From Neocallimastix lanati (nom. inval.) (Eukaryota > Neocallimastigomycota > Neocallimastigomycetes > Neocallimastigales > Neocallimastigaceae), in assembly GCA_016946835.1 (NCBI GenBank), contig JACVTC010000081.1, positions 1-64,000 of the forward strand: a stretch of DNA of 64,000 bases. Reading direction: 5' to 3'. Under the pieces are notes generated by a model, which saw nothing but the letters and a program-made list of their open reading frames with translations, was not told the DNA's origin and did not search any database. This document shows positions 22,826 through 34,189 of this stretch, piece by piece. Made by a program: the position numbers and the translations under genes. Position 1 is the stretch's first letter; every line of letters begins with the position of its first letter.

Positions 22826-24610
22826 AACAATTAAAAGGTTTAATATTCAAACAATTAAAAGGTTTATTTTAAAAAAAAATATATTAATAAAATACTTTAA
22901 CAATTATATAGATTTATTTATTTAAAAAATATTAATAAAATATTTAAACAACTATTAATAAAATACTTTAGCAATTATATAGATTTATTTATTTAAACAA
23001 CTATTAATAAAATATTTTAGCAATTATATAGATTTATTTATTTAAAAAATATTAATAAAATATTTAAACAACTATTAATAAAATATTTTAGCAATTATAT
23101 AGATTTATTTATTTAAAAAAAATATTAATAAAATACTTTAACAATTATATAGATTTATTTATTTAAAAAAAAAATATTAATAAAATACTTTAACAATTAT
23201 ATAGATTTATTTATTTAAAAAAAAATATTAATAAAATACTTTAACAATTATATAGATTTATTTATTTAAAAAATATTAATAAAATATTTAAACAACTATT
23301 AATAAAATACTTTAGCAATTATATAGATTTATTTATTTAAAAAAAATATTAATAAAATACTTTAGCAATTATATAGATTTATTTATTTAAAAAAAATATT
23401 AATAAAATATTTTAGCAATTATATAGATTTATTTATTTAAAAAATATTAATAAAATATTTAAACAACTATTAATAAAATATTTTAGCAATTATATAGATT
23501 TATTTATTTAAAAAAAATATTATTAAAATACTTTAACAATTATATAGATTTATTTATTTAAAAAAAAAATATTAATAAAATACTTTAACAATTATATAGA
23601 TTTATTTATTTAAAAAAAAATATTAATAAAATACTTTAACAATTATATAGATTTATTTATTTAAAAAATATTAATAAAATATTTTAACAATTATATAGAT
23701 TTATTTATTTAAAAAAAATATTAATAAAATACTTTAACAATTATATAGATTTATTTATTTAAAAAATATTAATAAAATATTTAAACAACTATTAATAAAA
23801 TATTTTAGCAATTATATAGATTTATTTATTTAAAAAAAATATTAATAAAATACTTTAACAATTATATAGATTTATTTATTTAAAAAAAAATATTAATAAA
23901 ATACTTTAACAATTATATAGATTTATTTATTTAAAAAAAAATATTAATAAAATACTTTAACAATTATATAGATTTATTATTTATTTATTTAAAAAATATT
24001 AATAAAATATTTAAACAACTATTAATAAAATAATTTAGCAATTATATAGATTTATTTATTTAAAAAAAATATTAATAAAATACTTTAGCAATTATATAGA
24101 TTTATTTATTTAAAAAAAATATTAATAAAATACTTTAGCAATTATATAGATTTATTTATTTAAAAAAAAATATTAATAAAATACTTTAACAATTATATAG
24201 ATTTATTTATTTAAAAAAAAATATTAATAAAATACTTTAACAATTATATAGATTTATTTATTTAAAAAAAAATATTAATAAAATACTTTAACAATTATAT
24301 AGATTTATTTATTTAAAAAAAAATATTAATAAAATACTTTAACAATTATATAGATTTATTTATTTAAAAAAAAATATTAATAAAATACTTTAACAATTAT
24401 ATAGATTTATTTATTTAAAAAATATTAATAAAATATTTAAACAACTATTAATAAAATATTTTAGCAATTATATAGATTTATTTATTTAAAAAAAATATTA
24501 TTAAAATACTTTAACAATTATATAGATTTATTTATTTAAAAAAAAAATATTAATAAAATACTTTAACAATTATATAGATTTATTTATTTAAAAAAAAAAA
24601 TTAATAAAAT
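22826..24610. repeat. AT minisatellite, about 31 units of two length classes
   Basis: The core ATTATATAGATTTATTTATTT followed by an A run and ATTAATAAAATACTTTA recurs about 31 times. Short units are about 48-52 bp. Longer units of about 70 bp carry an extra AAATATTTAAACAACTATT; about seven are scattered through the array. Units differ mainly in the A-run length (5 to 9) and in ACTTTAACA versus ATTTTAGCA. The array ends in degenerate copies that run into simple AT sequence before the MULE gene. No coding capacity. Confidence 0.9.
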
Positions 24611-24973
24611 ATTTAAACAATTATTAATAAAATTAATTATAAACATTAATAATAAAATATAAAAATATAAAAATATAAAAATATATTATTGATATTAATA
24701 ATAAAGTATAAAAATATAGGATTATTTATTTTAAAAAAAATATTAATAAAATATTTAAACAATTATTAATAAAATAAATTATAATAATAAAATTATAGAA
24801 TATTTATTTAAACTACATAAATTTTATCAAGTATATAAACATTTTAACTTTTTAATAATTATAAAATTTTAATTAATAAATTTAATTATAAGTTTTTGTA
24901 TGAAAGAATTTTAATGATTTTTTCTTTTGGAAATTCCTCTGTCATTTCATAATTATTTATTATTAAATAATAT

Positions 24974-26395
24974 TTATAAAATATTATTTAAATTAGTTAA
25001 ACATTCAAACCACAATTTAGAAAGATCACTTCTATCATATTTTATATTAATTAACTTGGCTTCTTTATTTTTGTATTTTTCAATTAAGATATTAATTTCA
25101 TCAGTTTTTGTTTTTATTTTTTTTTTCATTCTCCAAATTCCTTTTATTTTCATTTGGTAATCATAATATGATAAATGTTCGTGTTCTTTTAATTTATTTA
25201 TTAATTCATAAAAATTTGGTTTCATTGGAAATAGTTTATTTAAAGAATTATTGAGTGATTCTGAAGCATTATTGGTTATATGTTCAATATTATTATAATA
25301 ATTCCAACTTTTCATATCGTAACCAATTAAATATGTTTCATAAAAATATTCTAAAAATTTTAAAAATTGACAAGAATTTTTTTCAATGGATTTAGTTTTA
25401 ATTAATGAAAAAATATCCATTATGTATTCAGGGTTGATAAATGGTAAGTTTGAAATTCCTTTGTAATAATTAAATATTTTTTCATCATCGTTCACTTCAT
25501 TACGGCACAATTCATTTTTTTTAATTTCTAATAAATTTTTATAATGCCAAATACAGTATTTAATATTTATATTAGGAAATATTTTTTTAACTGCTTTGGA
25601 TATGCCTTTTTCAAAATCGCAATGTACATTTTTTGGTTCAGTTATAATATTATTATTAGAATTTTGTTTTAATTTATTGAATAACATTTTATATGTTTTT
25701 TGCTTTTTATTTCTTAATATTGCATAAGAAGTAGTATAAAAACTATTCAATTCTTTAACGTAAGTTCTAGTAATAAACACTTGTTGACTAAATTTAGGTG
25801 CGATATAAAAAGTACCATCCACAAATATATCATTATTATATTTCTTAAATAATTTTGCTTGAAAAGGGGATTGAAAAATTACTAAATCAGAATTTTTGAA
25901 TATCATAAAATCTTCATTTCGTTCAGTTTTATAATATTCAGATTCATTAGGAATTTCATTAAAAGTTGTTACATTGGATGGTAGTTTTTTATTAATACTT
26001 CTTAATATTAGAGTTTTAACTGAAATATATTCTGGACACGGATATATAAATCCCATTTCTTTAGAAATTTCATTATATAGTCTTTTTCGTTTTATATCAA
26101 AAGGATTTGAATGTTTTTTAATTTCATCTTTAATTTTATGTTTCATTACAGATAGGGATACACTATATTCGTTTCCAGGATGATTATGTAAACTCTCATA
26201 TTTTAAGATTTCTTTCTCATTATTTAAAATAATAAAAGATTTACATTTATTATTTTTTTTATATTCGGTACATTTATAAACTCTTGAATTATCTTTCCTT
26301 GAATGTGAAAAATTAAATTTATATTGTTTATTAATAATGATTTGTTCTTCTCCTTTATTAGACTCACTTATATAAATAGTTATGTTTTCTTCCAT
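24974..26395 (-). CDS. MULE-type transposase with FLYWCH-like zinc finger
   Basis: Intact frame of 473 aa starting at 26395. The N-terminal region has a FLYWCH-type zinc finger: C42, C51, H70 and H72, the last two in the motif LHNHPG. The transposase core follows the MULE pattern: FVDGTFYIAP (D193), a second acidic site in HCDFEKGI (D260) followed by FPNINIKYCIWHYK, and a third in NNASESLNNSL (E379), giving a plausible DDE triad. It is a plain DNA transposon gene and looks capable of encoding a full protein. A decayed relative lies at 38285-39690. I could not find terminal inverted repeats or a target duplication by eye. Its 3' side runs straight into the minisatellite. An exapted regulatory protein is possible, but the intact DDE sites favour a transposase. 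Confidence 0.85.
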   Translation of the reverse strand: MEENITIYISESNKGEEQIIINKQYKFNFSHSRKDNSRVYKCTEYKKNNKCKSFIILNNEKEILKYESLHNHPGNEYSVSLSVMKHKIKDEIKKHSNPFDIKRKRLYNEISKEMGFIYPCPEYISVKTLILRSINKKLPSNVTTFNEIPNESEYYKTERNEDFMIFKNSDLVIFQSPFQAKLFKKYNNDIFVDGTFYIAPKFSQQVFITRTYVKELNSFYTTSYAILRNKKQKTYKMLFNKLKQNSNNNIITEPKNVHCDFEKGISKAVKKIFPNINIKYCIWHYKNLLEIKKNELCRNEVNDDEKIFNYYKGISNLPFINPEYIMDIFSLIKTKSIEKNSCQFLKFLEYFYETYLIGYDMKSWNYYNNIEHITNNASESLNNSLNKLFPMKPNFYELINKLKEHEHLSYYDYQMKIKGIWRMKKKIKTKTDEINILIEKYKNKEAKLINIKYDRSDLSKLWFECLTNLNNIL

Positions 26396-26805
26396 TTATA
26401 AATTTTAATATATAGTTTTTAATTATATCTTTTAAATTATTATATTAATTATCTAAATATTATTTTTTAATATTAATTCTGAACAATTAAATATTCAATT
26501 TTTTTTAAAAGATAAAAAGTATTTTAATTATTTCTTTTTCTTTTAATTTTTTTTAAAAAAAAACAGATACATAAAGTATATATGAAAATATTTTAATTTT
26601 TATTATTTAAAAATAAATTATTTATTTAATGTATATAAAAAAAATTTAATTATTTATTTATTCTAAATTAATATTAATTATTTTTTTTAATATATACTAA
26701 TAAAGAATTTATGAATTAATTAATTATTTTATTTATATTATAATCTAATTAAATTATTAACTTTTAAGTCTTTTTAAAACAACAAATATATATAGCATTT
26801 TTTAG
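26396..26805. other. 5' flank of the MULE gene
   Basis: AT-rich. The stretch near 26560-26600 (AAACAGATACATAAAG...) resembles the flank at about 39775-39815 upstream of the decayed MULE copy, so the element probably extends past the coding frame into this region. No gene is seen. Confidence 0.5.
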
Positions 26806-27290
26806 CATATAAAGTAGAACTGGGCTTTCTTCTGGTTGTTATGTGGCGGACTTAATAATCATCTGGTATCTATTCTTTATCTGATTTTCCCGATAGGGTT
26901 TGGAGAAAGGGTAAAGGGGTTATAATGGCACAATTTCAGGTAAGTATTAATTCCGCTCCTACCATTATTGGATTGCCACGTATTTAATTTCTATATTTGA
27001 TCACCCATGGCATCCTAGTGTAGTTGTATAGCTTATACTGTGAGGGTTACGAGTTCAATTTCTATAGGATAACACGGATGTTATTTGACATGTCTACTGG
27101 AGCTACCTCTGCTTAGGAATTTGGAGCGCCGACGTCGTACTGATATAGTATAAGATATATATACCAAAGTATATATGTTCTTTACAAGCACATATATATA
27201 ATATGGAATAGACATGTGAATTCATATGTGTAAAAAACCTATTTATATATCTCTACAAAACGGTTGCTGTAATATATAAATAGTAATTGA
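26806..27290 (+). repeat. Mixed-composition island with tRNA-like core, possibly SINE-like
   Basis: About 480 bp of much higher complexity and GC than the surroundings, without a long frame. It contains a tRNA-like segment (27010-27072), a short ATG-led stretch ending in a perfect splice-donor string CAGGTAAGT (about 26925-26945), and a GC-rich patch near 27127-27137. Pol III box A-like and box B-like sequences suggest a SINE or a structured non-coding RNA. No second copy is seen in the window, so the family is unproven. Confidence 0.4.
27010..27072 (+). tRNA. tRNA-like sequence, degenerate
   Basis: A 6-bp acceptor-like stem pairs ATCCTA (27012-27017) with TAGGAT (27065-27070). Next to it is a typical D-arm/box A string TAGTGTAGTTGTATAGC, and later a T-loop/box B-like GAGTTCAATTTC. 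The anticodon region (ACTGTGAGGG) would read GTG. It is about 7-10 nt too short and the T stem pairs badly, so it is not a normal tRNA gene; a tRNA pseudogene or SINE head fits better. Confidence 0.35.
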
Positions 27291-28191
27291 AATGTGAACA
27301 ACAAATTTTAATTTTTGAAATTTCAATTTACAGCTATAATTTAAGTCTTATAAAAATATTATTTTGTAATTTTTATTATTATTTAATATTTTATTTATAA
27401 ATTATATATAAAATAAAAGGTTTAATTCTATTATTAAGATGTTATAATAACAACTAAAGTTTTAGTTATAATATAAAAAATTAATATTTTAAATAATATT
27501 AATTTAAATATAAATTTATAAAATAAAATTTTTTAATAATAAAATATAAAAATATTATATTGATATTAATAATAAAATATAAAAATATAAAAATATAAAA
27601 ATATAATATTAATAGAAAAATATAAAAATATAATATCAATAATAAAATATAAAATATAAAAATATAATATAAATATTAATAATAAAATATAAAAAATAAG
27701 GTTATAAAGAAAATAATTATTTATCATTTTCCTTATAACATGATTGTCAAAAAAAAAAAAAAATTATATAAAAATATTTTATTTTTTATTGACCTTTTTA
27801 ATTTTTATTTATTTATTTATTTACTTATTTATTTATACATTTATTTCTTTTTTACTTAAAATTATATTAAATTTTATGGCGTAATAATATAAATTTTAAA
27901 AGCCACAAATAAATAGATGGCTTATTAAAATTTCAAAAAAAAAAAATTGGCGAAATGGACCACATTCTTTTTTTTTAATATAATTATAATATTTATTTAT
28001 GATTGTATGGAATATTATAAAAATGTATGACTTTTTTAAAATATTTATAAGCCACATTGTTAAATACACTATTGCAATCATAATAAAATACATACATTAT
28101 TGTAATCATATTCATAATTAAAATTTTAGTAATAAATAATAAAATTTAATTATTTATTTTTATATTAAAATCTATTATTAATTTTTTCTAA

Positions 28192-28223
<32 letters not shown>

Positions 28224-29544
28224 TATTAAATATAAAATTAATAATTCAATTATAATTTAAAAGGATATTACGATTTCTTTTTCTCTTCCATAAAGTACGC
28301 CTGGTTCAGTATCTCTTACTGGGAGAAGTTATATAATTTATTTATGAAATTTATTAATATAATATAATTTTATTTATTTATTTATTAAATATTTGTTTAT
28401 TTATTTTATAATTTAAATTTATTTAATTAACTACTAAATTTTATAAAGTCATATTAAATATTACTAAACTAATTTTATTAATAAAAATATATTTAATTTG
28501 ACAATTTTTATTATTATAATTTTAACTACTTGAATCGCAAAGAATTAACATAAAAAAAATGTATTCTTTATATAATTTTTTTTAATTATAAACTATTTTA
28601 AAATAATAAGAATTAAATATTTAGTTAAATATTATAAAAAGTATAATATAAATAATAAAATATTTATAAAATATAAAAATATAAAAATATAATAAAAATA
28701 ATTAAAATGAAATAAAATAAAACTTAATTAATTTATAAATTATTTACATAACATAAAATTTATGATATAAATTTTATTTTACATTGATTTTATGTATTTA
28801 ATAGAATTTATGATGTTACATAAATCTATCTTATATCACGTTATTTCTGGTTCATTTTATAAATCATATGATAATTAATCAAGTGATTAATTGATTTATT
28901 TTTATGTAATTATTAATAAAATAATTTATTAATAATTAAGGTTTTTATTTTCATTTCATATCAGAATGATACAATTCTGATATTATTGGATTATTTGAAT
29001 AGAAAAATAAATATAGTTTTCTATTATAAAATAGTGAAAAGTGAAAAAAGTAAAAAAATGGAAAAAAAAAATTAGTTTTACGAAAAAAAGAATACTCCAT
29101 GTATCAGTTTTAATAATATAATAAAATAAAATATGTATTTGTAACGTATTTTTAATTCATTATCATAAAATTTTTTTTTTTTTTTAAAAAAGAATATTAA
29201 AATAAAATTATTTAATTTATAGAATATTTATTAATTGGTTTAAAAAATTATTAGTAAATATAATATAAAAAAATACAGATTTTTTTTTATATCCTTTTTA
29301 GAGAATAATTTTTGTATTAAAAGTTAATTTGTTAAAATATTTTTAATTACATTATTTTCATTTTATTATTAAATGATTAATCGCAAAAATAACTTCTTCT
29401 ATTATTTATTGTATTATTTAATATAGTTTTTGTTATATTATTAGATAAGCAATTAATTATTATTTATTTATTTCTTTCATTTATAATCTTTATCTAATTT
29501 TAAATTTAATTCTTTGTAATATAATTTCTTTATAACACCTATGA
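27291..29544. other. AT-rich intergenic sequence
   Basis: Low-complexity AAATATAAAAATAT-type repeats at about 27530-27700. A 118-bp unit at 27949-28066 is bounded by the recurrent motifs GGCGAAATG and GCCACATTG. A mixed island with CGCCTGGTTCAG lies at about 28290-28330, unexplained. No gene is seen. Confidence 0.6.
27949..28066 (+). repeat. Repeat unit bounded by GGCGAAATG and GCCACATTG motifs
   Basis: Begins GGCGAAATGGACCACATTC. Its last 62 bp (from 28005) match 37957-38022 at roughly 80 percent by eye, sharing AAAATGTATG, CTTT and GCCACATTG. The same GGCGAAATG motif occurs three times at 39901-39960. This is probably a piece of the element family to which the decayed MULE copy belongs, or a MITE of it. 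Confidence 0.5.
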
Positions 29545-29905
29545 AAAAAAAAATAAAAAATTTATATTAAAATGTGAAATACAAAATAATTTATTAATCT
29601 ATAACATATGTTTATGATATGGAAATATATTTTTTATTAATATTTTAAATTTTAATTCATATCATTATAATTATTATTATTTTTTATTTTTTCATATTAT
29701 CCACAAGAAAGAAAAAAAAATTAAATCTTAAAATAATTGTTTATTCTTTTTATTAGAATTCTAATATTATGGATAATTTTACTGTTTAGTAAAATCTTAT
29801 TAATATATTTTTAATTTATTTAATTAAATTAATTAAAAAATAATATATTATTGTGTAATACAAAATTAATGGAATATTTAATTTATAAATAATTTTATTT
29901 ATTAA
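29545..29905 (-). repeat. Dispersed repeat, copy C, inverted relative to copy B
   Basis: On the minus strand this matches 17500-17830 over its length, including the hairpin ATTTTACT-GTTT-AGTAAAAT at 29776-29795 (loop differs from copy B) and the string CCATATCATAAACATATG. Its upstream end lies close to the 48-bp palindrome. Non-coding; likely mobile. Confidence 0.65.
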
Positions 29906-29925
29906 AGTTTTTTTTTATATATGAT

Positions 29926-29973
29926 TACATATTTATTAATGTAAAATAATTATTTTACATTAATAAATATGTA
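29926..29973. repeat. Perfect 48-bp palindrome
   Basis: The sequence is its own reverse complement without spacer, centred between 29949 and 29950 (GTAAAATAA/TTATTTTAC at the centre), with arms of 24 bp starting TACATATTTATTAATG. Bases just outside (29925 and 29974) do not pair. It can form a cruciform. It lies 20 bp from the dispersed repeat copy C. Confidence 0.9.
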
Positions 29974-30608
29974 TTATATTTGACTACACTTTTAAAACCT
30001 ATCTAACAACTTTCTTGAACTTCTTTATTTCTTACACAATTCTCTTAATCCAGAGAAAATGTTTTTATTTTAATGCTATTTAGTTATAATTAACTAATTA
30101 ATTAGTTATTCTTGTGATTAAAATAAACTGTTTAATGAATTTTAATTTTAACCTTAAATAATAATTATTAATATTTATAATACTTTAAATAATAATTATT
30201 ATAGTACTTTAACTATGATTTATACTATAAAATTTATTATTAATTATAAATATAATTAATATTTAGAAATCAAGCCACTTATTAAAAACATGAATAGATC
30301 ATTAGATTTAAATTTGATTTATTGCATTAATTTATGTTTAAATAATAAATACTATTTTATATTAATTAAGGTTTGAATGTTTCATTTTATAAAAAAAAGA
30401 CCAATATAAATTAATAAAAAGATCATCCACTTAGATACAAAAAATCAATACTTTTTGATAGTATACAATTATTGAATAAAAAATAAAAAAAAAAAAAAAA
30501 TTATTATTAAAATATATAATAATGTAAATCAATCATTTAATTCATCAATAAATAAATATTTAAAAATATATAAATATTTAATTTTTCATAATAATATAAA
30601 TAAATAAT
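29974..30608. other. AT-rich sequence without a gene
   Basis: Simple A/T sequence with a small mixed stretch at about 29996-30060. No coding-like frame, RNA or internal repeat stands out. Confidence 0.6.
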
Positions 30609-30855
30609 TAAATGGATACTTTATTTCTACTATTTATGTTGAAGCTTCTCAAAGTGAATTAGTAACTATCTATAAGAATCCACCAGATGAAACCAAACTC
30701 CAAGCCAAGGTTATATATGTTAGTCATACAATATTAGAGTATTCAATAATGCAAAAATTGATTTCCTTTATTCTTAATCAAGTTCAGTATTTCTTTTCTT
30801 TGATTGATTATGCAATTCTAAATTTTTTGAATAAAAAAAAAAAAAAAAAACTTGA
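30609..30855 (+). other. Coding-like fragment, unidentified
   Basis: A frame without an early Met is open from about 30609 to a stop at 30853-30855. Its middle reads like real protein (YVEASQSELVTIYKNPPDET, then KLQAKVIYVSHTI) with mixed codons, unlike the flanks; it ends in poly-Lys from an A run. It may be an exon or a remnant of a lost gene. No family is recognised. Confidence 0.3.
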
Positions 30856-30965
30856 TAATATTATGGATTTTATATATCTATATTTTTTTTTATAAATATA
30901 TTACAATTTTGAAGATGAATTTCATGAAAATAAATATTCAATTTAGAAGAAATATTATATATATA

Positions 30966-31004
<39 letters not shown>

Positions 31005-31133
31005 TAATATATTTTTAATTACTTAAAAAAAAAAAAAAAAAATTAATATTAATTTCTTTAGAAATTTGATTATTATATAAATATATATATAAAATATTTA
31101 AGTTTTTTAAATTATAAAAAACTCTATTATATC

Positions 31134-31165
<32 letters not shown>

Positions 31166-31443
31166 AAAAATAAACATATTTTACTATTTATAATATATCC
31201 ATTTATTTTACTATTTAATTGTATATACAAATAAAGATTTAAATTTTTTTTAATTTGTATTCATTTTTTTTTTTTTTTTAATTATATTATTATTAATTTT
31301 TATATTTTCAATTTTTATATAATTAATATAATAATATTTTTTTTATTATTTTTTTTATATTATCATTTTTAAAATAGCTTATATTATTTTTTTTTTTTAT
31401 TTTAATTTATTTTGATAAAAAAAATAATATGATATTAAAATAT
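30856..31443. other. AT-rich sequence with ATT microsatellite
   Basis: Contains an (ATT)n run near 30967-31003, poly-A tracts near 31025-31042 and 31136-31164, and poly-T. No gene is seen. It is the 3' flank of the ankyrin pseudogene. Confidence 0.7.
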
Positions 31444-33666
31444 TATTTTTAAAGTTATACCATTAATATTTATATCTGCCCCTTGTTCAATCAAATATTA
31501 TATCATATTACTATTTCCAGATCCACATGCTATTATTAATGGTGTATTAATCTGAATTGATATTGGTCTATTTATATCTGCACCATGCTCCACTAAAAAT
31601 TTAACTATAGTTTCATTTCTAGATTTACAGGCAATATTTAATGGTGTTTTACCGTTCCTTAATTCTTTATTTACATTTGCGCCATGATCTACTAAATATT
31701 TTATGATAGTTTCATTTCCAGATTCACAGGCAATTAATATTAGTGTTATACCGTTATGTAATTCTTTATTTACATTTGCACCATGATCCACTAAACATTT
31801 AATTATATTCTCTTTTACAGATGTATTTTTACTATAAAGAGTTATATTACGATTTTCATTTTCACTATGTTTTATTAAATATTTTACGTTAGTTTTATTT
31901 TCAGATTCACAGGCAATAAATAATGGTGTTTTATCGTTCTTAAGTATAGCCTCATATATATAATTATATTTACTATTAGGATTTATATTAAGGTTATTTA
32001 ATTTAAAGTTTATATTTAATCTAAGTCGATTTAAAAGTCGTGTTATAAACCTTCCAGATTCACATGCACTTAATAATGGTGTTTCACCATAATTACTTTC
32101 TTTATTTACATCTGCTCCATGTTCAATCAAATATTTCACTACATTTTCATATCCACAGTTAAAGGCAAAAAATAATGGTGTTTCACTATTAACATTTTCT
32201 TTATTTATATCTGCCCTCCTTTATTCAATCAAATATTTTATCATATTATTATTTCCAGATTTACATGCTATTTTTAATGGTGTATCTCTCTGAGTTGATA
32301 TTGTTCTATTTACATCTGCACCATGCTCCACTATGTATTTAATTAGAGTTTTATTTCCAAGTTCACAGGCATTAAATAATACTGTTTTACCGTCGTTTAA
32401 TTTTATATTTATATTTGCACCATGGTCAACTAATTATTTAATTAATGTCTTATTTTCATTTTTACGTGCTATTATCAATGGTGTATCACCATGATTATTT
32501 TCTTTATTTACATTTGCACCATGATCTACTAAACATTTTATTTTATTTTTATTTCTATATTCACAAACAATAAATAATGGTGTTTCACCATATATATTTG
32601 TTTTATTAATATCCCCTCCATGGTTAATCAAATATTTTATTATACTAACTTTTTCAAATTTACAGGCAATGAATAATGAGGTTTCATCATCATAATTTTT
32701 TTTATTTATATCTGCTCTATGTTCAATTAAATATTTTACTAAATTATCGCTTCCATATTTACATGCTATCATTAATGGTGTTTCACCCTGACGAGATATT
32801 GTTATATTTACATTTACACCATGCTCCACTAAATATTTAACTATAGTTTCATTATTATATTTACAGGCAATAAATAATGGTGTTTTACCATTCTTTAGTT
32901 CTTTATTTACATTTGCACCTTGCTTCACTAAACATTTAACTATAGCTTCATTTCCAGATTCACATGCTATAAATAGTGATGTTTCATTTTTTTTTTTTCC
33001 ATATTTATATTTGCATCATGCTTCACCAAGTATTTAACTATATCTATATTTTCCAATTTACAGGCATAATGAAGAGATGTTTCACCGTAATGGTTCATTC
33101 CATTAATATCGATTCCATGACTAATAAAATATTTTATTGCATACAATGATCCAAGTTTACATGCTGCAAATAAATATTTTATTATGTTAAAATTTGATAT
33201 CATAAACTTCGATTCCTCATTAAAAGATTTAAATTCATATTTTTTAATCAGTTAAGTTTTTTGTAAATATTGGATTTTTATATTTATAATAATTAAGTAA
33301 ATTTATAATAAAATCATTGTCGAAAAATTTATAATTATTAAAAATAACATCTAACAATTGAATTTGACCATGGTTGATTAAATTTATAATTAATTTCATT
33401 GATATATTTAAATAGTTTTGACAATTTTCAATTATAAAAATCAATCTGTCTTCATCTAGAAGATTTCTTTGGAAAATTTCATAGACAATATCATTATTAA
33501 TGTTCTAAGGTTTATGTTTATCTTTGGCAACTAAATATTTTATTCTTCCTACAATACCTAAATCAATAGCTTCTATATAATAATCAATATTATCTTTATT
33601 AAAATTAGAATTACTATTTAAAATTTCCTTTAATTGTTTAAATTCCAATTCCAAATCGAATTCCAT
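31444..33666 (-). pseudogene. Ankyrin-repeat protein pseudogene, about 17 repeats
   Basis: The minus-strand frame begins at ATG 33666 (MEFDLELEFKQLKEILNS...), has a non-repeat N-terminal region of about 150 codons and then about 17 ankyrin repeats of the type GKTPLFIACKYNNETIVKYL followed by VEHGADVN. Coding is interrupted by in-frame stops near 33508, 32431 and 31498, by apparent frameshifts near 33245 and 32992 (the second in an A run), and by another near 32218. The repeats stay readable across all breaks, so inactivation is fairly recent. Ankyrin repeats mediate protein-protein contacts; there is no signal peptide, so the ancestor was probably intracellular. Large ankyrin families are common in these fungi. 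Sequencing error could explain the homopolymer frameshift but not the stops. Confidence 0.85.
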
Positions 33667-34189
33667 TTTACAATAATAATTTATTTACTTTGTTATTTAT
33701 TTATATATTTATTTACATATTCACTAATCTCTTTGTTATTTATTTATTTTATTTTATTTTATTTTTTTTTTGTTTTATTTTGCTTTATTTTATTTTGTTT
33801 TTTATTTTTAATTTATTATTTATTTTTTTAATTTTTATTTTTATAATTTCAAATATTCTGTTAGAGACAAAATCGTTACGTACATTTATTTATATTATTA
33901 ATTTATATCAACCAATAATTAATCTCATAAAAAAATTAAATAATGTTAACTAAGATATAAAAATATGAAAAAAATTTAATGTAAAATATCTCTTTGAAAT
34001 ATATAATTTCATAATAAAAATTATTAATAAACATTTTATAATAAATATTACTCATAATATAAATATTTCGTTATTTCGTTTTTCTTAATCTAGTGTTTTT
34101 CTTAGTTTTATAAGTTTTGTTTTTCACTGATTAAGAGTCTCAACTCTTCAGTTGAGCTATCAATAAAGCTAAGTTGAAATAAATAAAAC
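33667..34189. other. AT-rich sequence; small hairpin before a copia fragment
   Basis: T-rich simple sequence at 33690-33840. Toward the right, about 34120-34175, mixed sequence contains GATTAAGAGTCTCAA and a hairpin CTCAACT-CTTC-AGTTGAG. This may belong to the adjoining Ty1/copia fossil, since GATTAAGAGTCTCAA recurs in reverse near 63716-63732. Confidence 0.45.

Noticed and set aside
22826-24610. CRISPR-like array
   Set aside because: The repeat is tandem without unique spacers, and the genome is clearly eukaryotic.
27010-27072. Functional tRNA-His gene
   Set aside because: Too short, with a poorly paired T stem; only a tRNA-like remnant is supported.
31444-33666. Reassigned stop codons as explanation for in-frame TAA/TAG in the ankyrin gene
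   Set aside because: The intact genes in the window use normal stops and contain no internal ones, and the ankyrin gene also has frameshifts, so decay is simpler.
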